Source of the DNA: an uncultured Eubacteriales bacterium
Lineage (GTDB): Bacteria > Bacillota > Clostridia > Oscillospirales > Acutalibacteraceae
Direction of reading: 5' to 3'
Assembly: GCA_934486895.1 (NCBI GenBank)
Contig: CAKSQZ010000004.1
Span: 1-64,000, forward strand
DNA: 64,000 nt
The number at the start of each line of letters is the position of its first letter. Position 1 is the first letter of the stretch. The notes below the pieces were generated by a model. That model worked only from the letters and a program-made list of their open reading frames with translations, made no database searches and had not been told where the DNA came from. Below are positions 9,054 to 16,918 of this stretch, one piece after another. The position numbers and the translations under genes were made by a program.

Positions 9054-9586
9054 GGCAAAAAGATATGTCATAGCCATTGGTATGGTAAACACAAAACCCT
9101 TTTAATATTATAACCCCACATCGACTAATTGCAGCCGTTGTCTCGGGGTGAGCCTATGCCCGCAGTAACTTGCACAAGAACACAGTTTCGGATTTAATGC
9201 AGATTTTTCCGCTCGTAAAACGCTGTTAAGCGGTTGGAGAGCGTGAAAATAATCTGGAAATCCGTGTAACACAGTTACTCTGCCGCGGAGAGCATGAGAG
9301 AATGGCTGCCTTTATTGCCCGACATTCGGTCGAGCATTAAAAGTAAGTTAAGCTGTTTCTTTACACGTCATGCCTTCCGTGGCAACGGGGCATAGGCGAG
9401 GGGAAACGTGATTGTTTCCCCTTCGGCACAGCCGATTTGCCGTACCGAATAGGTGCGGTAGGCTGAATTTGTTGCACGACTTGAAGTTGGGATAGTAAAT
9501 CGGGTGTGCTTTGGTCAAGCGGAACGCTTGTGATTTCTTTCGTACATTTCTTTTTCACAAAAGAAATGTACCCCTGCGGGAGCAAA
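9054..9586 (+). repeat. Long dispersed intergenic repeat, copy A (533 bp)
   Basis: This stretch matches copy B (21753-22183) almost base for base and copy C (35231-35506) in inverted form. Copy A carries about 100 extra bases near 9273-9380 that B and C lack. The last 200 bp of A and B differ at only about one position. Near the end lies a perfect 13-bp hairpin (9542-9571, GTACATTTCTTTT around TCAC). An open frame on the minus strand (VKKKCTKEITSVPLDQ) is shared by A and B, but it lacks a ribosome site and known domains; I regard it as non-coding. Confidence 0.85.
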
Positions 9587-9604
9587 TAATATGACAACTA
9601 TATA

Positions 9605-9858
9605 ACAATCCCTCAGTCAGCTTCGCTGACAGCTCCCTTTACACAAGGGAGCCCGTCCCCTCTGTCACCGTTAGCACGGTTGCCATGCCGCACTTAGTTT
9701 GTGCGAGAGAGTACAAAAAATGCCCGACAAGATACCAAGTTCTTGTCGAGCTTAAAGTTAAACAATATGATAGCCGATTACGGTATGCCCACCGTGGCAA
9801 CGGTCGAGCATTTAATGTCGGATAAGATATATCTACCCACGGCAAAGCGGCTGTGCCG
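9605..9858 (-). repeat. Palindromic CTCCCTT...AAGGGAG repeat and CTCGAC/GTCGGG hairpin
   Basis: The stretch between the long repeat and glgP holds a palindromic repeat at 9605-9660 (AGCTCCCTTTACACAAGGGAGC). This is followed by the shared CACCGTTAGCACGGTTGCC module and a hairpin of the CCCGACAAGA/TCTTGTCGAG family at 9723-9750. The order mirrors copies near 21.4, 28.5 and 35.8 kb. No gene is seen. Confidence 0.7.
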
Positions 9859-12198
9859 CTAGATGTGCCAGATATCGGAACAATACTCGGCGATCGTGCG
9901 ATCGGACGAGAACCTGCCTGCATTTGCGATATTCATCAGCCCTTTGCGGGTAAACACCTCAGGCAGCCGCTCATAATCCCTGAGCGCGTCCAGCTTGCGC
10001 TCAACATAGCTCTCGAGCTCGGCGAGCACAAAATAGTTATCCGCCGAATGCCACGACGCACCCTTCAACAGCGCGCCGTACAGCTCCTTGAACGACTCGT
10101 TTCCGCCGTCGTCAAACTCCTTTGAGATCAGCGTATCGACAACGCGTTTCACTGCCTTGTTCGACTTATAGATCTTCATCGGATCATAGGTTTTCGACTG
10201 CTGTTCGACCTCCTCTGCGGTGAGTCCGAAAATATACTCATTATCAATCCCCGCAGCCTCGGCGATCTCGATATTCGCACCGTCATAAGTGCCTAAAGTG
10301 ACAGTGCCGTTGAGCATAAACTTCATATTACCCGTGCCGCTCGCTTCGGTGCCGGCAGTCGAGATCTGCTCGGAAAGATCCGCCGCAGGCATGATCATCT
10401 CCGCGACCGAAACATTATAGTTCGGGATAAACACGACTTTCAGCTTATCCGACACCTCGCTGTCGGAATTGATGATCCTCGCCGCCTCGTTGATATACTT
10501 GATTATCGCCTTTGCCCTCGCGTATCCCGGAGCGGCTTTCGCGGCGAAAATAACTGTCAGCGGCCACGGCAGAGTTATACTGCCGTCCTTAATGCCGTAG
10601 TAAATATACATACATCCGAACGCATTCAAAAGCTGACGCTTATACTCATGCAGGCGTTTTGCCTGAATATCAAAAACGCTTTTCGGATCGACTTCGATAT
10701 TATAAGTCTGCCTGAGCCAATCGGCAAGGCGGGCTTTGTTTTTGCGCTTGACCTCTGCAAGACGGTTCAGGAAAAGTCCGTCGTGGGCATACTTCTCAAG
10801 TGCCTTAAGACGATCGAGGTCGGTTATAAATCCGTAGCCGATTCTCTCGCCGATAAACTCGCTGAGTGCGGGATTGCACAGTCTGAGCCAGCGGCGCTGA
10901 GTTATGCCGTTGGTTTTATTGACAAAGCGATCGGGATAGATCGAATACCAATCCTTAAGCACCCTTGTTTTCAAAATGTCGGTGTGGATCTTGGCGACAC
11001 CGTTTGTCTTTTTCGACATAAACACGGCGAGATTTGCCATATTGACCGTCCGTCCGTCGGTGATCGAAATATTTTCAATGACCTTTTCGCTGACTTTCAG
11101 CGCCTGCATTTCGGCGATAAGCAAGCTTTGCAGCTCTTTTATGATCGGCACAAGATGCGGCACGACCTCGCGCATGAGCTTCATATCCCACTTCTCAAGC
11201 GCCTCGGGCATAACGGTGTGGTTGGTGTAGGAGAAGGTGTTTTTCGCTGTTCTCACAGCGTCCACAAACGACATACCGCGCTCAGTCAGGCGATAGATAA
11301 GCTCCGGCACCGCGATGACAGGGTGGGTATCGTTGAGCTGAATAGCATAATAATCCGAAAAAGCGGTGAGCTCTTTGCCGATATTTTTCTCAAACGAACG
11401 GAGCATATCCTGCACCGCGGCAGATGAGAAAAAGTATTCCTGTTTTAATCGCAGGATCTTGCCTATTCGGCGTTCGTCGTTCGGATAAAGGCTCATGTGA
11501 ATACGCTCCGCTTTTTCTCTGCTCGCGACAGCGCTCTGATACTGACCGTTATTAAACAGCTCGAAATCAAATTCGTTTATTGCGTGCGACTCGAAAAGGC
11601 GCAGTGTGTTTATTTTATCGGACGCATAGGGAATGACAGGCATATCGAAAGCGACCGCTTTCACGGCGCCGTCGCCGAACGGGATGATATACGAAAGGTC
11701 ATCTCTGCGGTAAGACCACGGTGTGCCGAAACGCTGCCAATCATCGGGATATTCGGTTTGAAAACCGTCCTCGATCTGCTGGCGGAAAAGCCCGTATTTA
11801 TATCTGATACCGTAGCCGATAAGCGGCTTTGAAAGCTGAGCCGCGGAATCGAGAAAGCAAGCCGCAAGTCTGCCCAGCCCGCCGTTGCCGAGAGCGGCAT
11901 CGTCAATCTGCTCGAATTCTCTGATACTTCTGCCGCCTGTGCCCAATATCTCATCGACCTTTTCGTTAAGGCATAAATTCGACAGATTGTTAAACACCAT
12001 TCTGCCGATCAAAAACTCCGCCGAAAGATAAGCCGCCTGCCTGCCGCGGCTGTTTTTGTCCCTGTTTTGCGACCATTTATCGGCGATCTCGTCCATAACG
12101 GCACCGATGCACGCGTTATAAAGCTCGGTGACATCAGCCGTTTTGATCGTCTGCTCACGATTTCTGAGCCGTTTTACTATTGATTCTCTAAGTTCCAT
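9859..12198 (-). CDS. glgP: Glycogen/starch phosphorylase
   Basis: Releases glucose-1-phosphate from alpha-1,4-glucan ends with phosphate and pyridoxal phosphate (GT35 family). The 779 residues are close to the usual length. Motifs include LGNGGLGRLAACFLDS near the N-terminus, NDTHPVIAVPELI, the RLHEYKRQLLN segment and the PLP site TEASGTGNMKFMLNG with its lysine. It is the last gene of glgA-malQ-glgP; only 8 bp separate it from malQ, so cotranscription is likely. The start ATG follows AAGGAG. Its product could feed GalU and glycolysis. Confidence 0.96.
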   Translation of the reverse strand: MELRESIVKRLRNREQTIKTADVTELYNACIGAVMDEIADKWSQNRDKNSRGRQAAYLSAEFLIGRMVFNNLSNLCLNEKVDEILGTGGRSIREFEQIDDAALGNGGLGRLAACFLDSAAQLSKPLIGYGIRYKYGLFRQQIEDGFQTEYPDDWQRFGTPWSYRRDDLSYIIPFGDGAVKAVAFDMPVIPYASDKINTLRLFESHAINEFDFELFNNGQYQSAVASREKAERIHMSLYPNDERRIGKILRLKQEYFFSSAAVQDMLRSFEKNIGKELTAFSDYYAIQLNDTHPVIAVPELIYRLTERGMSFVDAVRTAKNTFSYTNHTVMPEALEKWDMKLMREVVPHLVPIIKELQSLLIAEMQALKVSEKVIENISITDGRTVNMANLAVFMSKKTNGVAKIHTDILKTRVLKDWYSIYPDRFVNKTNGITQRRWLRLCNPALSEFIGERIGYGFITDLDRLKALEKYAHDGLFLNRLAEVKRKNKARLADWLRQTYNIEVDPKSVFDIQAKRLHEYKRQLLNAFGCMYIYYGIKDGSITLPWPLTVIFAAKAAPGYARAKAIIKYINEAARIINSDSEVSDKLKVVFIPNYNVSVAEMIMPAADLSEQISTAGTEASGTGNMKFMLNGTVTLGTYDGANIEIAEAAGIDNEYIFGLTAEEVEQQSKTYDPMKIYKSNKAVKRVVDTLISKEFDDGGNESFKELYGALLKGASWHSADNYFVLAELESYVERKLDALRDYERLPEVFTRKGLMNIANAGRFSSDRTIAEYCSDIWHI

Positions 12199-12206
12199 TT
12201 CAGCAC

Positions 12207-13709
12207 TTACTCCTTTTCGCCGTCACAGCGTTTTGTCCTGCCGTACAGTTCGTTAAGCCGCCTTAATTTATCCGCATTTTTTGCCGAAAGCGCGGTTTTG
12301 GTTATTCGGTATGTCCAGTTTTTGCCGAGTGTTCCCGGCAGATTTATTCTGCCCGAGCGAGCCTGCCCGAGAATATCCGCCATCGGCACGACGGCATACC
12401 CCGCGGTTGACGCAAACGCCGCCGTTATCATTTTCCACACAACGTTTTCGTCTGTCGCACCGAGATAGTCGCACACATATTCCCGCTCTTTTTGCGGCAG
12501 CGACTTAAACCACGAACGGGTCGCGGCATTGTCGTGCGTGCCGGTGTAGACAATGCAGTTTTTGCCGTATTCATGCGGAAGATACTTGTTTCGGTTATCG
12601 TCCCTGCCGCCGCCGAAAGCGAATTGAAGCACTTTCATGCCGGGAAATCCCGTCTTTTTAAGCAGCCGGCGCACCTTTTTATCGATCTGACCGAGATCCT
12701 CGGCGATGATCGGAAGCCGTCCGAGCTTTTTCTCGAGCGCCTTGAAAAGATCATATCCCGGGCCTTTTCGCCATTCGCCGTTTCGTGCCGTCTTTTCGCC
12801 GGCAGGAATAGCATAGTATTCCGAAAAGCCTCTGAAATGATCGATCCTCACCATATCGTAAAGCTGCAATGAAATCCTTATCCGCCTGATCCACCAGTCG
12901 TAGCCCGTTTTGCGGTGATAATCGTAGTTATAAAGCGGATTGCCCCAAAGCTGGCCGTCGTCCGAAAAAGCGTCCGGCGGGCAGCCTGCAACAGCGGTCG
13001 GCTCGCCGTTTTTATCAAGCTCAAAAAGCTCCGGCGAAAACATAACATCGGCGGAATCGAGCGCGGTGTAGATCGGAATATCGCCGATTATCAAAATACC
13101 GTTTTCATTGCAGTAGCGGCGCAGAGCCTGCCACTGAGTGAAGAATTTATATTGCATGAACCGCTCGAAATCGCGGTCGTTTTCAAGCTGGGAAGCATAC
13201 GCCGCAAGCCCCGCTTTTGTTCTGACGCTCTTCGGGAATTTGCGCTGATCGACGCCGCCGAAATGGCGCTTTAAGGCACTGTACAGCGAATAGTCGTCAA
13301 GCCAGACGCTCTCTCTTTTTTTAAATTCAACAAAGTCGTCCTCGTTTTTATCAAATCTCGAATATGCCTTTTCGAGCACCGAGAACCGAGTGTCGTAGAT
13401 ATCCTTATAATCTATCTGCTTCGGGTTTTTTAGTGTTTCGAGCTCCTCTTTTAAAATCAGTCCGTCCGACACAAGCAGATCGAGATCTATAAAATAAGGA
13501 TTGCCCGCAAACGCCGAAAACGACTGATACGGCGAATCGCCGTAGCCCGTCGGCCCGACAGGCAGCACCTGCCACAGTGTGCAGCCCGCCGACTTCAAAA
13601 AGTCGGCAAAACGGTATGCCGCTTCACCGAGCGTGCCGATACCGTAGGGCGAATCAAGCGCCGAGATCGGCATTAAAATTCCGCTGCGGCGAATATTTTT
13701 TTCTTTCAA
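12207..13709 (-). CDS. malQ: 4-alpha-glucanotransferase (amylomaltase)
   Basis: Transfers alpha-1,4-glucan segments between chains (GH77) and so lengthens or recycles maltodextrins for the phosphorylase. The 500-residue length is typical. Family motifs seen include SPYGIGTLG, the GDSPYQSFSAFAGNPYFIDL start, DIPIY, VRIDHFRGF with the catalytic Asp, and PIIAEDLG and YTGTHDN. It lies directly upstream of glgP. The 126-bp gap to glgA holds inverted repeats at about 13747-13779 and 13800-13822 but no clear terminator, so the three genes may form one unit. Confidence 0.96.
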   Translation of the reverse strand: MKEKNIRRSGILMPISALDSPYGIGTLGEAAYRFADFLKSAGCTLWQVLPVGPTGYGDSPYQSFSAFAGNPYFIDLDLLVSDGLILKEELETLKNPKQIDYKDIYDTRFSVLEKAYSRFDKNEDDFVEFKKRESVWLDDYSLYSALKRHFGGVDQRKFPKSVRTKAGLAAYASQLENDRDFERFMQYKFFTQWQALRRYCNENGILIIGDIPIYTALDSADVMFSPELFELDKNGEPTAVAGCPPDAFSDDGQLWGNPLYNYDYHRKTGYDWWIRRIRISLQLYDMVRIDHFRGFSEYYAIPAGEKTARNGEWRKGPGYDLFKALEKKLGRLPIIAEDLGQIDKKVRRLLKKTGFPGMKVLQFAFGGGRDDNRNKYLPHEYGKNCIVYTGTHDNAATRSWFKSLPQKEREYVCDYLGATDENVVWKMITAAFASTAGYAVVPMADILGQARSGRINLPGTLGKNWTYRITKTALSAKNADKLRRLNELYGRTKRCDGEKE

Positions 13710-13835
13710 GCCACAAACCCTTTCTTTTTTCCTATTTTAACGCTTAATGCGAAAAATATTCTTCGCATTTTAAATTCAAAAAGCCATAAAAACGGCAAAG
13801 CTCCCTTGATGAAAAGGGAGCCTGTGCTTTTATTT
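13710..13835 (-). other. glgA-malQ intergenic hairpins
   Basis: Two inverted repeats lie here: GCTCCCTT/AAGGGAGC at 13800-13822 and AATGCGAA/TTCGCATT at about 13747-13779. Neither has a convincing T run on the minus strand directly after the stem. They may act as a partial terminator or a processing site between glgA and malQ. Confidence 0.4.
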
Positions 13836-15254
13836 TCAGCCGAGCAGATCGTTGTAGAGCTTGATATATTCCTTAGCGGAAGCATCCCACGAAAGGTCGC
13901 GCTCCATTCCGCGGCGCATAAGCTCTCTCCAGAGCTTTTTCTGCTCATAAGCACCGAGCGCACGGCAAACAGCGCCGAACATATCGTGTGCATTGTAGCT
14001 CTTGAAGGTGTAGCCCACACCGTCTTCCTCGCCGGCGTCCTTGATAGTGTCGGCAAGGCCGCCCGTGCTTCTGACGATCGGGACTGTGCCGTAGCGCAGG
14101 GCGATCATCTGCGAAAGGCCGCACGGTTCCTGTTTCGAGGGCATGAGGAACATATCCGCACCGGCATAGAAACGATGCGAAAGACCCTGATTAAAGTCGC
14201 ACACAAACTTGAATTTATCGGGATACTGAGCCGCTTTTTCACCGAAAAACCATTCATATTCAGCTTCACCCGTGCCGAGCACCGCAAACTGAATATTGCA
14301 TTTCATTATCTCATCGAACATATATTTAACCAGATCGAGTCCCTTATGCGAGGCAAGTCTTGTTACCATCACCATAAGCGGAACATCTTTTTCAACAGGC
14401 AGTCCCAGCTCTTTTTGGAGCTGTGTCTTATCGCGCTGCTTGCCGCGAAGGTTAGATGCGGTGAAGTTAGCGGCAATGGCAGTGTCGGTCTCGGCGTTGA
14501 AGGTATCGACATCAATGCCGTTGACAATGCCGCGCAGCTTGCCCTGCCTTGCTCTGAGGATTCGATCGAGCGAATATGAGAACCAGGGATCAAGGATCTC
14601 CTTGGCATAGGTGCGGCTGACCGTTGTGACACTGTCGGCGCTTTCGATCGCGCTTTTGAGCATATTGACATCGCCGTCATACTCCATGAGCGAGGAAGCC
14701 CACTGCGGAACTCCGAGAATATCCTCAAGAATTTCGGTGCCGTAGCGGCCCTGATACTGAATGTTGTGGATCGTGAACACTGTTTTGATATTCTCAAAGC
14801 CGGGACGGTTGAAATAGAAGAATTTATAATAGGTCGGCACCATGGCTGTCTGCCAGTCGTTGCAGTGGATAATGTCCGGCTTGAAATCGATATAGGGGAT
14901 CGCTTCGAGCACAGCGCGCGAGAAGAAAGCGAACCGCTCGGCATCGTCAAACTCGCCGTACATTCCGCTCCTCTTGAAATAATGCTCGTTATCAAGCAGG
15001 ATATATGTAACGCCGTCGTACTTCGCTTCAAAAATACCGCAATACTGACTTCTCCAGGCAACCGGAACGCCGATGCTGGTTATAAACTGCATATTCTCGC
15101 GAAGCTCGGGTCTTATCTTTGAATAAAGCGGCATGATAACACGCACACCCACAAACTTTTTGCGAAGCGCTTTAGGCAGAGCATAGGACACATCCCCGAG
15201 CCCGCCCGACACCGCAAACGGAAACGCCTCGCTGGTTGCAAACAATACTTTCAT
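13836..15254 (-). CDS. glgA: Glycogen synthase
   Basis: Extends alpha-1,4-glucan, typically from ADP-glucose (GT5 family). The protein has 472 residues. The N-terminal signature is FATSEAFPFAVSGGLGDV, with the sugar-nucleotide-binding KxGGL-like site as VSGGLGD. C-terminal motifs include VTRLASHKGLDL and FLMPSKQEPCGLSQ, followed by GTVPIVRSTGGLADTI. I chose the ATG at 15254, which is 8 bases from AAGGTG; a GTG three codons earlier overlaps that ribosome site. No ADP-glucose pyrophosphorylase or branching enzyme gene is nearby in this window. Confidence 0.95.
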   Translation of the reverse strand: MKVLFATSEAFPFAVSGGLGDVSYALPKALRKKFVGVRVIMPLYSKIRPELRENMQFITSIGVPVAWRSQYCGIFEAKYDGVTYILLDNEHYFKRSGMYGEFDDAERFAFFSRAVLEAIPYIDFKPDIIHCNDWQTAMVPTYYKFFYFNRPGFENIKTVFTIHNIQYQGRYGTEILEDILGVPQWASSLMEYDGDVNMLKSAIESADSVTTVSRTYAKEILDPWFSYSLDRILRARQGKLRGIVNGIDVDTFNAETDTAIAANFTASNLRGKQRDKTQLQKELGLPVEKDVPLMVMVTRLASHKGLDLVKYMFDEIMKCNIQFAVLGTGEAEYEWFFGEKAAQYPDKFKFVCDFNQGLSHRFYAGADMFLMPSKQEPCGLSQMIALRYGTVPIVRSTGGLADTIKDAGEEDGVGYTFKSYNAHDMFGAVCRALGAYEQKKLWRELMRRGMERDLSWDASAKEYIKLYNDLLG

Positions 15255-15308
15255 AATATCCACACCTTTCGTTATCTATATATTTCCCGATAGGAGTTAT
15301 CCCCTCGG

Positions 15309-15827
15309 TCAGCGAACGACGGTATATGTTCTGTCTGCCTCGCCGCTCGTGTAATATTTTTCAGTTTCGTCTTTTGTCGCTTTGGAGAGTCCCTTTGCCG
15401 GATTTTTTTCGCGGACACCGATCGTGAGCAGTTTTTCATCTTTCAAAAAGATGTCGGCGGTCGCCGTTATATTATCGTTGCTTTCAAACTGGAATTTGAG
15501 AATACGGTTGTAAAGCGGCTCATTTGTGTATTGATAATATCTGATCGTTTCTTTAATGCTGCCGTCTGCGTTATATGTGAAAACATAATACTGGCGAACC
15601 TGACCGTAGATACAGGAAAGCACAAGGCGGTCGCTCTCTGTTTTGCCGACTTTATCCGAAATGTCTTTGAACTCAGATGGGCTTGCCGCGGTGACTGTTT
15701 CGCGGTCGCTGTTTGAGCCGGCAGCACCTGTGCCGGACTGCGATGAACTGCCGACCGATTTTGTGCCGCAGCCGACAAGCGACGCCGCCATAACAAGACA
15801 TAATAAAACGCTGATAACTTTTTTCAT
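15309..15827 (-). CDS. Predicted lipoprotein of unknown function
   Basis: I do not recognise this 172-residue protein. It begins with a lipoprotein signal peptide (KKVISVLLCLVMAASLVGC) with the lipobox LVGC, so Cys20 should be lipidated and the protein held on the outer face of the membrane. A short Ser/Gly-rich linker follows. The remaining 120 residues alternate polar and hydrophobic positions (YYVFTYNADGSIKETIRYY), suggesting a beta-rich fold. It lies 54 bases upstream of glgA on the same strand. Upstream is the structured RNA with its own promoter. Confidence 0.8.
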   Translation of the reverse strand: MKKVISVLLCLVMAASLVGCGTKSVGSSSQSGTGAAGSNSDRETVTAASPSEFKDISDKVGKTESDRLVLSCIYGQVRQYYVFTYNADGSIKETIRYYQYTNEPLYNRILKFQFESNDNITATADIFLKDEKLLTIGVREKNPAKGLSKATKDETEKYYTSGEADRTYTVVR

Positions 15828-16089
15828 ATTTCCTCCCGCGGCACAGCCGCTTTTAATATTGTGGTTATTTTTTGGGTGTGTTGTATGCCGCCCACCGCAC
15901 AGATCTCCCGCGGCATATCTGCGGCATTGCCGCCGGCAACGAAGTTGCTATGCCGTGGAAAAATATCATCTTATCAGGCATTAAATGCTCGACAAGAACC
16001 TATCTTCTTGTCGGGTGCAAAAGGCTGACCGTCGCACAAACTCCCCGCGTCCTGCCCTCCGTGGCAACGGCGGAACATTGCCGCCATTT
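15828..16089. repeat. Intergenic repeat mosaic upstream of the lipoprotein gene
   Basis: No gene is seen. The stretch has short palindromic modules (GCCGGCAACGAAGTTGC), a CTCGACAAGAAC...TTCTTGTCGGG hairpin at 15988-16015, and the module CGCACAAACTCCCCGCGTCC near 16025 that also occurs in the 93-bp units at 35 kb. A GGCGGAACATTGCCGCC inverted repeat near 16070 lies just after the structured RNA on the minus strand and could end it. Confidence 0.65.
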
Positions 16090-16245
16090 CATTTAAATCG
16101 GAGCAAGGCTTTGGCTTGCTTGCAAGGGGCAAAGCCTGCGACAGATTGCAATAAAAATGCAGACGGAGCATCAGCTCCGAGGGGTGAGACCTTGGACGAA
16201 CCCCAAAATGGCTCGCACCGATGAAATCGGCGGGAGACATTTGCA
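16090..16245 (-). ncRNA. Putative structured RNA, copy 1 (homologous to the gdhA leader)
   Basis: The minus-strand sequence downstream of the promoter at 16251-16279 aligns over its whole length with the gdhA leader. Predicted elements in order: a hairpin near GCCGAT/ATCGGT, a GGGGT...ACCCC stem, GGAGC/GCTCC, and GGCTTTG...CAAAGCC (16107-16136) around CCCTTGCAAGCAAG. It ends in ATTTAAAT at 16091-16098. Pairing partners change together relative to the other copy (GGGGT/ACCCC here, GAGGT/ACCTC there). It could be a free RNA or a long leader of the lipoprotein gene. No known riboswitch signature was recognised. Confidence 0.6.
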
Positions 16246-16250
16246 TTTTC

Positions 16251-16279
16251 ATTATAACATCGGCGATATTTTTTGTCAA
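16251..16279 (-). promoter_or_regulatory. Consensus sigma-A promoter for the structured RNA
   Basis: On the minus strand TTGACA (16274-16279) and TATAAT (16251-16256) are 17 bp apart, both perfect matches to consensus. The predicted start is about 16244. Confidence 0.8.
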
Positions 16280-16377
16280 GAAAAACCGCTGTCGGTTTAA
16301 ACAAAACAACGGCAGAAAAATTCAAACTTCTTGACAATTTTGCGGGGTTATGATACACTTAAGGAGGAAACTTTGGT

Positions 16378-16866
16378 ATGGAGGAAAAATTCATGCAGGG
16401 AAGATCTATTCTTAAAACTTCCGGTGTATTGCTCATTGTTTTTGCATCGCTTTCGCTTTTATCAATGCTCAGCGTTCTGCCGCTTTTGATACAGACGGAT
16501 TCATATATCTCGCTGGTTGCATACATTATCGGCGCAGGCGTTAATCTTGCGACGGGGATCATCTCGCTCATTTATTGCGACAAACCGAGCAAAGCCCGCC
16601 TTTGTGAATTTTTCGCCATTCTGTCCATTGTCGTCAGCGTTATCTGCTATATCGTTTCAAGCCTTGTCTACGGCATTGTGGATGCGACAAGCGAAACCAG
16701 CCTTGTGTCGCTTGTGAGCGGTATCGTGCTTCCCGTGCTTATAATTATCGGGGCATACCGCCTGAGACATCCCGATTCGGAATACCCCGAATTCCCCGAT
16801 ATTCAAAAGATCCTTACCGAGGATAAACCCGATGACGACAGTGACGATAAGGACGATCGCCAGTAA
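16378..16866 (+). CDS. Small membrane protein, four predicted helices
   Basis: I do not recognise a family. The 162-residue protein shows about four hydrophobic segments (TSGVLLIVFASLSLLSMLSV, ISLVAYIIGAGVNLATGIIS, FFAILSIVVSVICYIVSSLV and LVSGIVLPVLIIIGAY) and a strongly acidic C-terminal tail (DKPDDDSDDKDD). The ATG lies 10 bases after a perfect AAGGAGG. A hairpin terminator follows at once and is shared with the end of the convergent penicillin-binding protein gene. Confidence 0.75.
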   Translation: MEEKFMQGRSILKTSGVLLIVFASLSLLSMLSVLPLLIQTDSYISLVAYIIGAGVNLATGIISLIYCDKPSKARLCEFFAILSIVVSVICYIVSSLVYGIVDATSETSLVSLVSGIVLPVLIIIGAYRLRHPDSEYPEFPDIQKILTEDKPDDDSDDKDDRQ

Positions 16867-16884
16867 AACAAAATACGCATTTTC

Positions 16885-16918
16885 AGCTTCGCCGTTCAGT
16901 TTCGGCGGAGCTTTTTTT
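16885..16918 (+). terminator. Intrinsic terminator between convergent genes
   Basis: AGCTTCGCCG (16885-16894) pairs with CGGCGGAGCT (16903-16912, one G-U pair), followed by seven T residues. The last codon and stop of the opposing gene lie in its loop. Confidence 0.8.

Noticed and set aside
16331..16359. TTGACA and TACACT with 17-bp spacing upstream of the membrane protein at 16378
   Set aside because: The spacing is right, but the implied start near 16366 would lie inside the AAGGAGG ribosome site, so the true start must differ.
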